A stretch of DNA of 64,000 nucleotides from Paenibacillus sinopodophylli (lineage in GTDB: Bacteria; Bacillota; Bacilli; Paenibacillales; Paenibacillaceae): contig NZ_VDBO01000005.1 of assembly GCF_005930355.1 (NCBI RefSeq), forward strand, positions 243,605 to 307,604, given 5' to 3'. Made by a program: the position numbers and the translations under genes. Each line of letters opens with the position of its first letter. The first letter of the stretch is position 1. Positions 25,123 through 33,628 of the stretch are shown here, piece by piece. The notes beneath the pieces were generated by a model. It was not told where the DNA came from and ran no database searches. It saw only the letters and a program-made list of their open reading frames with translations.

Positions 25123-26700
25123 ATGTATAAATTGCTAATCGTTGAGGATGAACGTTGGGAACGGGAAGGACTGATCGATTTCCTCGATTGGACTTCCCTT
25201 GGCATCGAGCTGCTTAGCACGGCTCGCGACGGAATTGAAGGATTAGAGCAGACGCTTGAACTGGAGCCTGACATTGTGATTACGGATATTCGGATGCCAG
25301 GCATGGATGGTCTCGAAATGTCTCGCAGAATCAAGAAGGCTAAGCCGCATATTCGAATCATTATTTTGACGGGCTACGGTGATTTCGAATACGCCCGCAA
25401 AGCCATTGACATACGAGCGAGCCATTATGTGTTGAAGCCAATTAATGAGCATAAGCTGCTTGAAGCAATCCAGAAAGTGATTCGAGAATGTGAAGAGGAT
25501 GTTCAAAACAAGCAGGAGAGAGAGAAACTGCGGTCTGAGGCTTTGGAGCATCGTGAGCAGATGAAGGAGAAATGGTTGAATGATTTGCTCTTTGGCTCAC
25601 TTGATCCGAAACTGGTTAGAGAGTTGGCTCAAGTGGAGGGGTTCGGCTTGGGACTTGGCCAATATGTCGCGTATGCCATTGCGGAGCCGAAACAGGCGAG
25701 AGGGGCAGAACGGCTGCGCAGCTTGTTTCCTAATCCGTGTATGCTTGCCTATTCGGATCATAGGGAGGGGCAATGGATTATTGTGATTCCTGAACCGAAG
25801 GAGCCTCAGGAGGCATTCGTGGCAAAGCTAGTTCGACAGCTAACGCAGGGCAGTGGCTGGCTATGGCCCTCCAAGATGATAATTGGAGCAGGCACGGCTG
25901 TTGACGGATTGACGCATATCGCGGCGTCGGTGAAGCAGGCAGAGCAAATCTTGGCTTACGCATCGTTCTGGGATGTGGATGGTATCGTCGGCATAGAGCA
26001 GGTGGAGCGGGAGAGAACAGGGTTTCTGAATGAGGTTGCCGATTTCCTGCAGAAGAGCAGCCAGCAGGTGAAGGCCATTGTTCATGCTGTCCATGCGCTT
26101 GATGAGCCGAAGGCTCTTGCTGGAGCCGAAGAGATGTTCCAGGCATTGCTGTCGCGCCGCGGCGCAGAAGGTGACTATATTCGTCATTATATAAGCGGGT
26201 TATTATTTGAGCTCTCTGTACTTTCAGGCATGAGCCAGTCGGAGGGCCGCTTGCATGCAGACCCCGGCGAGCAGTTGTATGCGCTACCAACGCTTGCCGC
26301 TATCAATGTGTATACGCTAGCGTTTATTACGGAGACGATAAAGGCGATAAGAGAGAAGCGCGACGGAAAAGAGGAGTACGTGATTCGTCAGGTGAACAAG
26401 CTGATCGAGCAGCGATTCATATCCTCCGATATCAGCTTAAAGTCTATAGCAGAAGAGGTATTCTTATCTCCTAATTACTTAGGATCATTATATAAAAAGT
26501 CAACAGGGCAGTCGTTTCACGACAAGCTCGCAGCGGTGAGAATGGAGAAGGCTAAGTCGCTTCTGGCGCTCCCGCATTATAAGGTTGCAGCAGTCGCCCA
26601 AGAAGTGGGCATTCCGAGCACCTCGTATTTTTGCACCGTTTTTAAAAACACGTTTGGCATTTCGCCGGGGGAGTATCAGGAAATGTTGCACCGCAAATGA
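25123..26700 (+). CDS. YesN-like response regulator (REC + AraC)
   Basis: A 525-residue regulator. ATG 25123 is preferred over a GTG at 25117 because GGAGAGAG lies seven bases before the ATG. Receiver domain 1-120 with the phospho-acceptor Asp in D-I-V-I-T-D-I-R-M-P-G and a conserved Lys in Y-V-L-K-P. A middle region of about 250 residues is unassigned. The C-terminal AraC domain has two helix-turn-helix units (L-K-S-I-A-E-E-V-F-L-S-P-N-Y-L and V-A-A-V-A-Q-E-V-G-I-P-S-T-S-Y-F). It is the cytoplasmic partner of the preceding kinase and should activate the permease operon that begins at 26889. Confidence 0.93.
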   Translation: MYKLLIVEDERWEREGLIDFLDWTSLGIELLSTARDGIEGLEQTLELEPDIVITDIRMPGMDGLEMSRRIKKAKPHIRIIILTGYGDFEYARKAIDIRASHYVLKPINEHKLLEAIQKVIRECEEDVQNKQEREKLRSEALEHREQMKEKWLNDLLFGSLDPKLVRELAQVEGFGLGLGQYVAYAIAEPKQARGAERLRSLFPNPCMLAYSDHREGQWIIVIPEPKEPQEAFVAKLVRQLTQGSGWLWPSKMIIGAGTAVDGLTHIAASVKQAEQILAYASFWDVDGIVGIEQVERERTGFLNEVADFLQKSSQQVKAIVHAVHALDEPKALAGAEEMFQALLSRRGAEGDYIRHYISGLLFELSVLSGMSQSEGRLHADPGEQLYALPTLAAINVYTLAFITETIKAIREKRDGKEEYVIRQVNKLIEQRFISSDISLKSIAEEVFLSPNYLGSLYKKSTGQSFHDKLAAVRMEKAKSLLALPHYKVAAVAQEVGIPSTSYFCTVFKNTFGISPGEYQEMLHRK

Positions 26701-26719
26701 TGATTGCCTACACGGTTAA

Positions 26720-26757
26720 ATGAACGGCTGCCTGAGCAATAGGCGGCTGTTTTTATT
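26720..26757 (+). terminator. Intrinsic terminator after the YesN-like gene
   Basis: GGCTGCCT-(7)-AGGCGGC stem followed by TGTTTTTATT. Confidence 0.7.
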
Positions 26758-26769
26758 GTGAAGAAGAAA

Positions 26770-26783
26770 TGTAAGCGCTGCTA
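26770..26783. promoter_or_regulatory. Possible catabolite-repression (cre) site upstream of the permease operon
   Basis: TGTAAGCGCTGCTA matches TGWAANCGNTNWCA except for two positions in its right half. It is 106 bases before the lplB-like start. A cre site would be sensible for a glycan-use operon but the match is incomplete. Confidence 0.35.
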
Positions 26784-26888
26784 AAAGTGCGTTGAAATTT
26801 GCAACAATCCACACTTTTTGATATATCTCGCCGCCTTTGTATCTTCTACAATAAAAACAAGGAAATCATCAAGAGAAGGGGTGGACAG

Positions 26889-27851
26889 ATGGATAACTTA
26901 ACGATGGCCGCGAAGCCGGGCACAAGCGGCGGAACCGCGCGAAGCCAATTCGGCAAGCGATTATGGGCACAGCGCTACTTAATGATTCTAACGCTGCCGG
27001 CCGTTATTTGGCTAATTATATTCCATTACGTGCCGATGTACGGCATTATTATTGCATTCGAGGAGTACAACCCCGTGCAGGGCTTTACCTTCAGTCCATG
27101 GGTGGGGCTCGCGAACTTCAAGGAGCTGTTTATTGATCCGAGCTTCCTTGATTCGGTAGTCAATACGTTCAAAATTAGCTTTCTAAAGCTGCTATTCGGC
27201 TTTCCTGCACCGATATTGCTAGCCATTATGCTTAACGAGCTGAGGGCGCAGCGACTTAAGAAAATTGTACAGTCGCTGTCTTACCTGCCCTACTTTATTT
27301 CATGGGTATTCGTTGTCGGCTTTATGTATACGCTGCTTGATCCGCGAACAGGTGCGCTTAGCGGACTGCTTCAATGGCTCGGCCTAATCTCGCAGGAGCA
27401 ACTGCTTATGGGAGATCCCAAAACCTTTACGACACTTGTTGTCGTTTCTGAGGTGTGGAAAAACATCGGTTGGAACTCGATCATATTTTTGGCAGCGATT
27501 GCAAGTATTGACCCGCAGCTCTATGAGGCGGCAACGGTGGATGGCGCAGGGCGCTTTCGCAAAATATGGCATGTAACACTGCCTGCTATTAAGCCGACAG
27601 TCGTTATTCTGCTCATTCTAAACGTAGGCGGTCTGGTGAATGCCAACTTTGATCAGCTGTTCCTCATGAAAAATTCGATGACGCAGGATCAGGCAAACGT
27701 GCTTTCTATATACTCCTATGAGATGGGCCTCGTGCTTGGACGATTCTCTTATGGTACAGCAGTAGGACTGTTCCAGTCTGTTGTCGCGTTCCTGCTTATG
27801 CTGGGAGCCAACTACTCGTCGCGCAAAATAACGAATGAAAGCTTATTCTAG
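26889..27851 (+). CDS. LplB-like sugar ABC transporter permease
   Basis: A 320-residue inner-membrane subunit; ATG 26889 follows GAAGGGGTGGA. Six membrane segments; the E-A-A loop that docks on the ATPase is E-A-A-T-V-D-G-A-G-R-F-R-K-I-W-H-V-T-L-P near residue 215. The F-H-Y-V-P-M-Y-G-I-I-I-A-F-E-E-Y-N-P segment near the start is typical of the LplB/YtcP-YteP group that imports complex oligosaccharides. With the LplC-like permease and binding lipoprotein that follow it forms a CUT1-type importer. No ATPase gene is present; such systems share an MsmX-type ATPase encoded elsewhere. Confidence 0.92.
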   Translation: MDNLTMAAKPGTSGGTARSQFGKRLWAQRYLMILTLPAVIWLIIFHYVPMYGIIIAFEEYNPVQGFTFSPWVGLANFKELFIDPSFLDSVVNTFKISFLKLLFGFPAPILLAIMLNELRAQRLKKIVQSLSYLPYFISWVFVVGFMYTLLDPRTGALSGLLQWLGLISQEQLLMGDPKTFTTLVVVSEVWKNIGWNSIIFLAAIASIDPQLYEAATVDGAGRFRKIWHVTLPAIKPTVVILLILNVGGLVNANFDQLFLMKNSMTQDQANVLSIYSYEMGLVLGRFSYGTAVGLFQSVVAFLLMLGANYSSRKITNESLF

Positions 27852-27901
27852 CTGCGGATCGCATCTATGAACGAGACAGATATGATTGAGGAGGGTTAGC
27901 T

Positions 27902-28780
27902 ATGAATGCTGTACACCGGACAACGGGAGAAAAGCTGTTCGATGCGGCGAATGTTGTGCTGCTCGTGCTGCTTGCCTTTGTGACCTTGTATCCGTTCTAT
28001 AACATATTGATTACTTCGCTTAACGATCCCGCCGATGCGGCGCGGGGAGGCATTACCTTTTGGCCGCGCGTGCTTTCCTTCGAGAATTACAAAATGGTGC
28101 TGCAGGACGAAAGCTTGATCAACGCCTTTGTAGTGACGGTGCTTCGTACGATCGCAGGTACGGCTACGGCCGTACTTTTCACTGCAGCGTTCTCGTACGG
28201 TGTATCCAAGCCCGAACTGCTTGGTCGTAAGCTATTTCTGATTCTGGCCATCATCACGATGTACTTCAGCGGGGGTCTTATTCCGCAATACTTGCTTATT
28301 GCCCAGTACCTCCATCTTAAGGGCAGCTTCTTGGCTTATATATTGCCGAACCTGTTCAGCGTGTTCAATGCACTAATTATGATTACCTTTTTCCGAGGCA
28401 TTCCGAAGGAAATGGAGGAATCGGCCAAGGTAGACGGAGCTCATGAGCTTACTATATTCTGGCGTCTTGTGCTGCCGGTCTCCAAGCCGGTACTGGCAAC
28501 TATTGCGCTTTACAATGCTGTGTTTCACTGGAACTCATGGTTTGATGCGATGCTCTACGGTGGCGAGAGCCTAAGAACGCTACAGCAAATTTTGATGCAA
28601 ATTATTAGCTCCAACAGCAATGTAAGCTTGATGGCGAGCAATCTCGGGATGAAAGCCGTGACGGCCGAATCTGTGAAGCTGGCGACAATGGTCATTACGA
28701 CGCTTCCGATTGTATTCTCGTATCCATTCCTGCAGAAATACTTTGTCAAAGGCATTATGATTGGTTCTGTCAAAGGCTAA
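27902..28780 (+). CDS. LplC-like sugar ABC transporter permease
   Basis: A 292-residue second permease of the CUT1 importer. Six membrane segments, and the E-A-A-type loop E-E-S-A-K-V-D-G-A-H-E-L-T-I-F-W-R-L-V-L-P near residue 180. The start follows GAGGAGGGTTAGCT. It lies 50 bases after the LplB-like gene and 68 bases before the binding-protein gene, in one operon. The L-Y-P-F-Y-N-I-L-I-T-S-L-N-D-P start is characteristic of YtcP/LplC proteins. Confidence 0.92.
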   Translation: MNAVHRTTGEKLFDAANVVLLVLLAFVTLYPFYNILITSLNDPADAARGGITFWPRVLSFENYKMVLQDESLINAFVVTVLRTIAGTATAVLFTAAFSYGVSKPELLGRKLFLILAIITMYFSGGLIPQYLLIAQYLHLKGSFLAYILPNLFSVFNALIMITFFRGIPKEMEESAKVDGAHELTIFWRLVLPVSKPVLATIALYNAVFHWNSWFDAMLYGGESLRTLQQILMQIISSNSNVSLMASNLGMKAVTAESVKLATMVITTLPIVFSYPFLQKYFVKGIMIGSVKG

Positions 28781-28848
28781 GCAACGGCTTCCGCGGGCAA
28801 ACTGCCCGATATAATAGAAGCAATTCGAAAAGGGAGGATTCATTCATC

Positions 28849-30567
28849 ATGATCAAATCAAACAGAAAGTTGCTTACGGCTGCTTTGGCTCTCATTCTTG
28901 TGCTGGCCCTGGCTATTACGGGCTGCAGCAGCGGCAATAATAACGATCCTGCGGCAAGCAACGGCGGTGCCAACACAGAGACAGGCAATGCCAGCAATAC
29001 ACCGGAGACTTCCAGTGATCCGAATGAGCTGGAGTGGAAGCAGGATACTTCTCCATTCACGTTCCGTCAATATTTCTATGGCACTTGGGCATCCAACTAT
29101 TTGTGGAAAGATCAGCTTAACATGAAGCAAATTACTGATAAAACAGGTGTAACCATTGATCGCTTTCTTGCAACGGGCAATGACAACGATTTCTTGAATA
29201 CGTTGATTGCTTCGAATGATTTGCCGGATTCGCTCATGCTGGATTGGAATCATCCGCAGGTGACGAAGCTGATTAACAACGGTATGCTGTATTCACTAGA
29301 TGAGCTTATCGACAAGTATGCACCTAAGCTATGGGATCTGATTGATCCTGAAATTATTAAATACCATTCCGTTGACGGCAAGCTGTGGTATTTGCCTAAC
29401 AACTATGAGACGGAAGAGCGTCTGACGAATGGTGTGCCGATTACAGGCATTCGTCCATGGTTTGTACGCAAGGACATTTATAAGGCGCTAGGCGAGCCTA
29501 AGATCGAGACGGAGGAGCAGCTTAAGGCTTTCTTAGAGCAAGCGAAAGCGAAGTATCCAGAGCTGAGCCCGGTCGGCATGGAATCATTTGATGTGTCCAT
29601 GTGGGGCTTCCAAGGCAGCCTGTCAATGGATTACTTAATTGATTCGTTCTCGCCAATGAATATGGAGAATCGGATCAAGGACGATGCGCAGCGTGTGCTA
29701 TATCCGATGCGCGATACGAAGTTTATTGATGCGTTCCGCTATGTGAACAGCCTAGCGAAAAATGGTTTGTTCGACTCGCAGCAATTGATTGCCAAGCAAG
29801 AGCAATATGACGAGAAAATATACGGAGCGAATTTCATCGTAACCTCTGCGTTCATGAATGGGATGTATACGCAATACAATCCGAAGATTAAAAGCACGCT
29901 GGGCGAGGATAAAACGTATGTCGTACTCGATGGCTTGAAGGTCGGCGGGCAAGAGCCTCGTTATCCGGCAAGTCGACTTATGGGCTGGCAGGGCTTCTTC
30001 ATTACGAAAAAAGCAAAAAATCCGGAGCGGATTATTAAGTTTTTGGAATACGCATGGTCAGATGAGGGACAACTGGACTTCCGTTATGGCAAGGAAGGCG
30101 AAACGTATGACATGGTCGATGGCCTGCCGAAAGCAAAGGATGAAGTGAAGGGACTTGAGCTTAGCGATAATAACGCTTGGTATAGCAAGTATGGTTTTAC
30201 AGCTTCTACGCTGATGTGGCGTTCAGGAAAACTATGGGATGCTGCTGATAAACGTGATTTCGATGACAAACAGCCTGAGCAAGCGGCAGCTAAGGATTTG
30301 CTGAAGAAATACAATTTCGACAGCTTCTCGTTAGGACTTGAGAATATTGAACCAGAGGGCTCGACCCCTGAAGGTGTGATCAATGCCAAAATTAAAAATC
30401 TTTGGAACAAAACGATTCCGATGCTTGTGCTTGCGGGATCGGATAAGGAATTCGATGCTATTTATAATGATTTCGTGAAGGATATGGACAAGGTAGGCGC
30501 TGATAAGGTTGAGAAGGTTATGTATGAGCGTCATTTGGCCGATTTGGAGAAAAAGGGAATTAAGTAA
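28849..30567 (+). CDS. Extracellular sugar-binding lipoprotein of the importer
   Basis: A 572-residue solute-binding protein. Signal peptide with lipobox L-A-I-T-G-C near residue 25, then a low-complexity N/S/G/T linker to about 60, then a two-lobe type-1 binding fold (W-L-P-N-N-Y-E, P-W-F-V-R-K-D-I-Y-K, R-Y-P-A-S-R-L-M-G-W-Q-G-F-F-I-T-K-K). Its size (over 550 residues) is that of the LplA/YtcQ group, which bind long or branched oligosaccharides. A strong site AAGGGAGG precedes it. The downstream GH95 gene suggests fucosylated glycans as ligand (inference). Confidence 0.92.
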   Translation: MIKSNRKLLTAALALILVLALAITGCSSGNNNDPAASNGGANTETGNASNTPETSSDPNELEWKQDTSPFTFRQYFYGTWASNYLWKDQLNMKQITDKTGVTIDRFLATGNDNDFLNTLIASNDLPDSLMLDWNHPQVTKLINNGMLYSLDELIDKYAPKLWDLIDPEIIKYHSVDGKLWYLPNNYETEERLTNGVPITGIRPWFVRKDIYKALGEPKIETEEQLKAFLEQAKAKYPELSPVGMESFDVSMWGFQGSLSMDYLIDSFSPMNMENRIKDDAQRVLYPMRDTKFIDAFRYVNSLAKNGLFDSQQLIAKQEQYDEKIYGANFIVTSAFMNGMYTQYNPKIKSTLGEDKTYVVLDGLKVGGQEPRYPASRLMGWQGFFITKKAKNPERIIKFLEYAWSDEGQLDFRYGKEGETYDMVDGLPKAKDEVKGLELSDNNAWYSKYGFTASTLMWRSGKLWDAADKRDFDDKQPEQAAAKDLLKKYNFDSFSLGLENIEPEGSTPEGVINAKIKNLWNKTIPMLVLAGSDKEFDAIYNDFVKDMDKVGADKVEKVMYERHLADLEKKGIK

Positions 30568-30573
30568 TAGCAG

Positions 30574-30606
30574 GGCGGACAGGGAAGCTTGTCCGCTCTT
30601 TTCTTT
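30574..30606 (+). terminator. Intrinsic terminator between binding protein and GH95 genes
   Basis: GCGGACA-(8)-TGTCCGC stem followed by TCTTTTCTTT. It may be partial, since the GH95 gene is 50 bases downstream. Confidence 0.7.
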
Positions 30607-30649
30607 AATAAATGATAGGAATTAGTATGATGTGAAGGGGGAAATTGAA

Positions 30650-33013
30650 ATGGATAAGCTCGGTAAAGAAGAGCAAGCCTGGAAGCTTTGGTATGAGCAG
30701 CCTGCCATGAAATGGGAAGAAGCGCTGCCGATTGGAAACGGGCGGTTCGGCGGAATGGTATTCGGAGGAACTAGCTGCGAACGAATTCAATTGAACGAGG
30801 ATACGCTATGGGCGGGTTTCCCTCGCGACACAAACAATTATGAAGCATTAAGGTATTTGAAACAAGCACGGGCGAATGTCGATCGTGGCGAATTTGCCGA
30901 AGCAGAGCGCTTAATCAATGAGAAGATGCTTGGGGTAAATACGGAGCCTTACCAGCCGCTAGGAAATCTGTGGATTGAGCATGTGGGACTTCAGGCAAAT
31001 GAAAGTGACAGCTACAGACGTGAGCTGAACTTGGCGACTGGTGTTGCATCGACGGAATACGGATTTGGCAAAGGGAATGTAGTAAGAGAAGCTTATATTA
31101 GTGCGGTGGATGATGTAATGGTCATTACTTATGAAGCGAGCGCAGGGGAGCTGGAGCTGCTCGTATCCGTTGATTCTCTGCTCCCGCATAAGGTGGTTGG
31201 CGCAGAACAGAATAAGCTGCTTCTTACCGGTTATTGTCCGACGCATGTGGCTGACAATTATATGGGAGATCATCCTGAGCCCATTTTATTCGAGGATAAA
31301 GGCAGCCTATCTTTCGCGCTTCAGTTGAAGGTGCTGATTGAAGCTGGCGCGATAAGTGAAACAGCTGACGGCAAATTACATATTACAGGTGCGCGGCAAG
31401 TGACGTTGTTGCTCGCGGCTGCTACCGACTTCGTTCATTATGATCAAGCACCAGCAGGATTGCATGTGGCTGGCGCACGCTGTACGGAGCGGATGGAAGC
31501 TGCCGAGAAGTGTGGGAGCAATCGACTGCGCAGCAATCATATTGAGGATCATAGTCGTTTGTTTGGGAGAGTCGAGCTTAATCTAGGCGTAACACCAGCT
31601 GCACAATGGCCAACCGATAAACGGTTGAATGCTTATCGGAATGGAGTTAGGGATCCACAGCTTGAAGCGTTGTATTTGCAATATGGCCGATACTTGCTAA
31701 TGGGGAGCTCAAGGCCGGGATCGCAGCCAGCTCATTTGCAGGGAATATGGAATCATCAGGTACAGCCACCGTGGAATAGCAATTATACAATTAACATTAA
31801 TACACAGATGAATTATTGGCCAGCGGAGGTATGTGCGCTTAGCGAATGCCATAGTCCGCTTTTTGATATGCTAGGCGATTTAGCAAAATCCGGACAGCGA
31901 ACAGCAAAAATTCATTATGCCGCTGGAGGATGGGTTGCTCACCACAATGTGGATTTATGGCGATCAACCGTTCCAAGCGGAGGGGACGCTAGCTGGGCGT
32001 TTTGGCCGCTTGGGGGCGCTTGGTTGACTAGGCACTTGTGGGAACACTATGTCTACAGTTTGGATCTCGCTTTTCTGGAGAAGACAGCCTATCCGCTGCT
32101 AAGGGGCAGTGCGATGTTTCTACTCGATTTCTTGATCGAAGGACCTGACGGTTATCTGGTAACGAACCCATCGACCTCACCAGAGAATAAGTTTGTGACC
32201 GAAAGCGGTGAATTAAGCAGCGTATCACTCGCAAGTACGATGGATATTAGCATTATCCGCGAGCTGTTTACGCATTGTATAAAGGCGTGTCAATTATTAA
32301 AAGTTGATTCGTCATTTGCAGAAAAACTGGAGGCAGCTTTGGCAAAGCTCCCGCCGCTGCAGATCGGTCAATATGGCCAGATTCAGGAATGGTTTTATGA
32401 TTTCGAAGAAAGCGAGCCGGGTCATAGGCACGTTTCCCAATTATACGATCTGCATCCCGGTGAACAGCTTACGGAGGAAACACCGGAGCTTTGGGCAGCG
32501 GCAAGGGCAACGCTGGAACGCAGGCTGAATAACGGCGGCGGGCATACAGGCTGGAGCTGCGCTTGGCTCATAAATCAATTCGCAAGATTGCGAGACGGAG
32601 ATGAGGCACATCGATTTGTTCGCATGCTGCTCTCCCGCTCTACGCTTCCGAATCTGTTCAATGATGGACCGCCATTCCAGATTGACGGTAATTTCGGGGG
32701 GACGGCAGGTATAGCTGAGATGCTGCTGCAAAGCCACCAAGCAGCGATTGTGCTTCTGCCAGCTCTGCCAAGCGAATGGCCGGATGGAATGGCGTCTGGA
32801 TTGAGAGCAAGAGGGGGCATTACGGTTGGGATTGTATGGAGTGAAGGCAAATGGAAAAGCGCTTCGATAACGGCTGCTGCAAACGGAATTTGCACGATTG
32901 CACACAGTGGAGAGTTCAAGGTACACAGCGAATCGGGATTATCTATCGCTTGTGAGGGAGGAGCATTTGAAGTGGTCGCTGGGGAGAGCTACCAGCTGTT
33001 GCGCTTGACTTAA
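30650..33013 (+). CDS. Glycoside hydrolase family 95 (alpha-L-fucosidase/galactosidase-type)
   Basis: A 787-residue enzyme without a signal peptide, so it acts in the cytoplasm on imported oligosaccharides. ATG 30650 has GAAGGGGG eight bases upstream. The N-terminal domain has E-A-L-P-I-G-N-G-R-F-G-G-M-V-F-G-G and I-Q-L-N-E-D-T-L-W, the centre Y-T-I-N-I-N-T-Q-M-N-Y-W-P-A-E (substrate-binding asparagines) and W-V-A-H-H-N-V-D-L-W-R, and the C-terminal part Q-I-D-G-N-F-G-G-T-A-G-I-A-E-M-L-L-Q with the conserved Asp. This is the GH95 layout (beta-domain, alpha/alpha-barrel, tail), and length is usual. Family members remove alpha-1,2-L-fucose or L-galactose. Placed after the YesMN/LplBC system, it probably degrades the imported glycan. 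Confidence 0.92.
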   Translation: MDKLGKEEQAWKLWYEQPAMKWEEALPIGNGRFGGMVFGGTSCERIQLNEDTLWAGFPRDTNNYEALRYLKQARANVDRGEFAEAERLINEKMLGVNTEPYQPLGNLWIEHVGLQANESDSYRRELNLATGVASTEYGFGKGNVVREAYISAVDDVMVITYEASAGELELLVSVDSLLPHKVVGAEQNKLLLTGYCPTHVADNYMGDHPEPILFEDKGSLSFALQLKVLIEAGAISETADGKLHITGARQVTLLLAAATDFVHYDQAPAGLHVAGARCTERMEAAEKCGSNRLRSNHIEDHSRLFGRVELNLGVTPAAQWPTDKRLNAYRNGVRDPQLEALYLQYGRYLLMGSSRPGSQPAHLQGIWNHQVQPPWNSNYTININTQMNYWPAEVCALSECHSPLFDMLGDLAKSGQRTAKIHYAAGGWVAHHNVDLWRSTVPSGGDASWAFWPLGGAWLTRHLWEHYVYSLDLAFLEKTAYPLLRGSAMFLLDFLIEGPDGYLVTNPSTSPENKFVTESGELSSVSLASTMDISIIRELFTHCIKACQLLKVDSSFAEKLEAALAKLPPLQIGQYGQIQEWFYDFEESEPGHRHVSQLYDLHPGEQLTEETPELWAAARATLERRLNNGGGHTGWSCAWLINQFARLRDGDEAHRFVRMLLSRSTLPNLFNDGPPFQIDGNFGGTAGIAEMLLQSHQAAIVLLPALPSEWPDGMASGLRARGGITVGIVWSEGKWKSASITAAANGICTIAHSGEFKVHSESGLSIACEGGAFEVVAGESYQLLRLT

Positions 33014-33118
33014 TCTTATATGGTTATGTTGGCAAGACATGAAATTCGCGATAAGATGTTTCTAACAGGATGGTTAGCGCATCCTTGCGATTCTAAGCAA
33101 AGAGGAGCTAGAGTAACC

Positions 33119-33598
33119 ATGAGCCTACCCATTGAGGAAAGAATCAAGCAAATGGAGCAAGAGGAGCAGGAGCTGCGGTTCACATCGTTTACGAATGATA
33201 CGGCGCTGGAGCTTGGGCTTGCGATCGTTGAGGAAGCCAAACAAGCGGACAAGCGAATTACAGTAGACATAACGCGCGAGGGACATCGGCTGTTTCTTCA
33301 TGCGATGGAGGGTACTTCACCGGAGAACGAGGACTGGATTCGTCGTAAAAACAATGTTGCGAATCATTTTGGGTCGAGCTCTTGGAGAATGGCTTGCCAG
33401 CTCCAAAGCGAAGGAACGACGATGGAAGTGAAGCATGGGCTGCCTTTCGTTGATTATGCAGGTGCAGGCGGGGCATTTCCACTCTACTTAGAGGGTCAGG
33501 GACGCATTGGGACGGTTACGGTTTCTGGTTTGCCGGATCAAGAGGATCATGATTTGCTAATAACCGTATTACGCCGGTTTCTAACCAAACAGCAATAA
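33119..33598 (+). CDS. UPF0303 / GlcG-HbpS-like protein
   Basis: A 159-residue cytoplasmic protein; ATG 33119 has GAGGAG 11 bases upstream. It matches UPF0303 by H-A-M-E-G-T-S-P-E-N-E-D-W-I-R-R-K-N-N-V, G-L-P-F-V-D-Y-A-G-A-G-G-A-F-P-L and G-T-V-T-V-S-G-L-P-D-Q-E-D-H. The fold is that of the haem-degrading/GlcG group, often encoded next to sugar and transport genes, but no function is established. It follows the GH95 gene by 105 bases on the same strand and may be co-transcribed. Confidence 0.85.
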   Translation: MSLPIEERIKQMEQEEQELRFTSFTNDTALELGLAIVEEAKQADKRITVDITREGHRLFLHAMEGTSPENEDWIRRKNNVANHFGSSSWRMACQLQSEGTTMEVKHGLPFVDYAGAGGAFPLYLEGQGRIGTVTVSGLPDQEDHDLLITVLRRFLTKQQ

Positions 33599-33628
33599 AA
33601 AAGCTGCTCATTTGAGCAGCTTTTTTAT
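33598..33628. terminator. Bidirectional terminator
   Basis: AAAAGCTGCTCA-TT-TGAGCAGCTTTTTT is a perfect stem with A run and T run, serving the convergent UPF0303 and aldehyde dehydrogenase genes. Confidence 0.9.

Noticed and set aside
25778..26290. A 170-residue minus-strand frame inside the YesN-like gene
   Set aside because: Composition and lack of a family match indicate a shadow of the middle part of the regulator.
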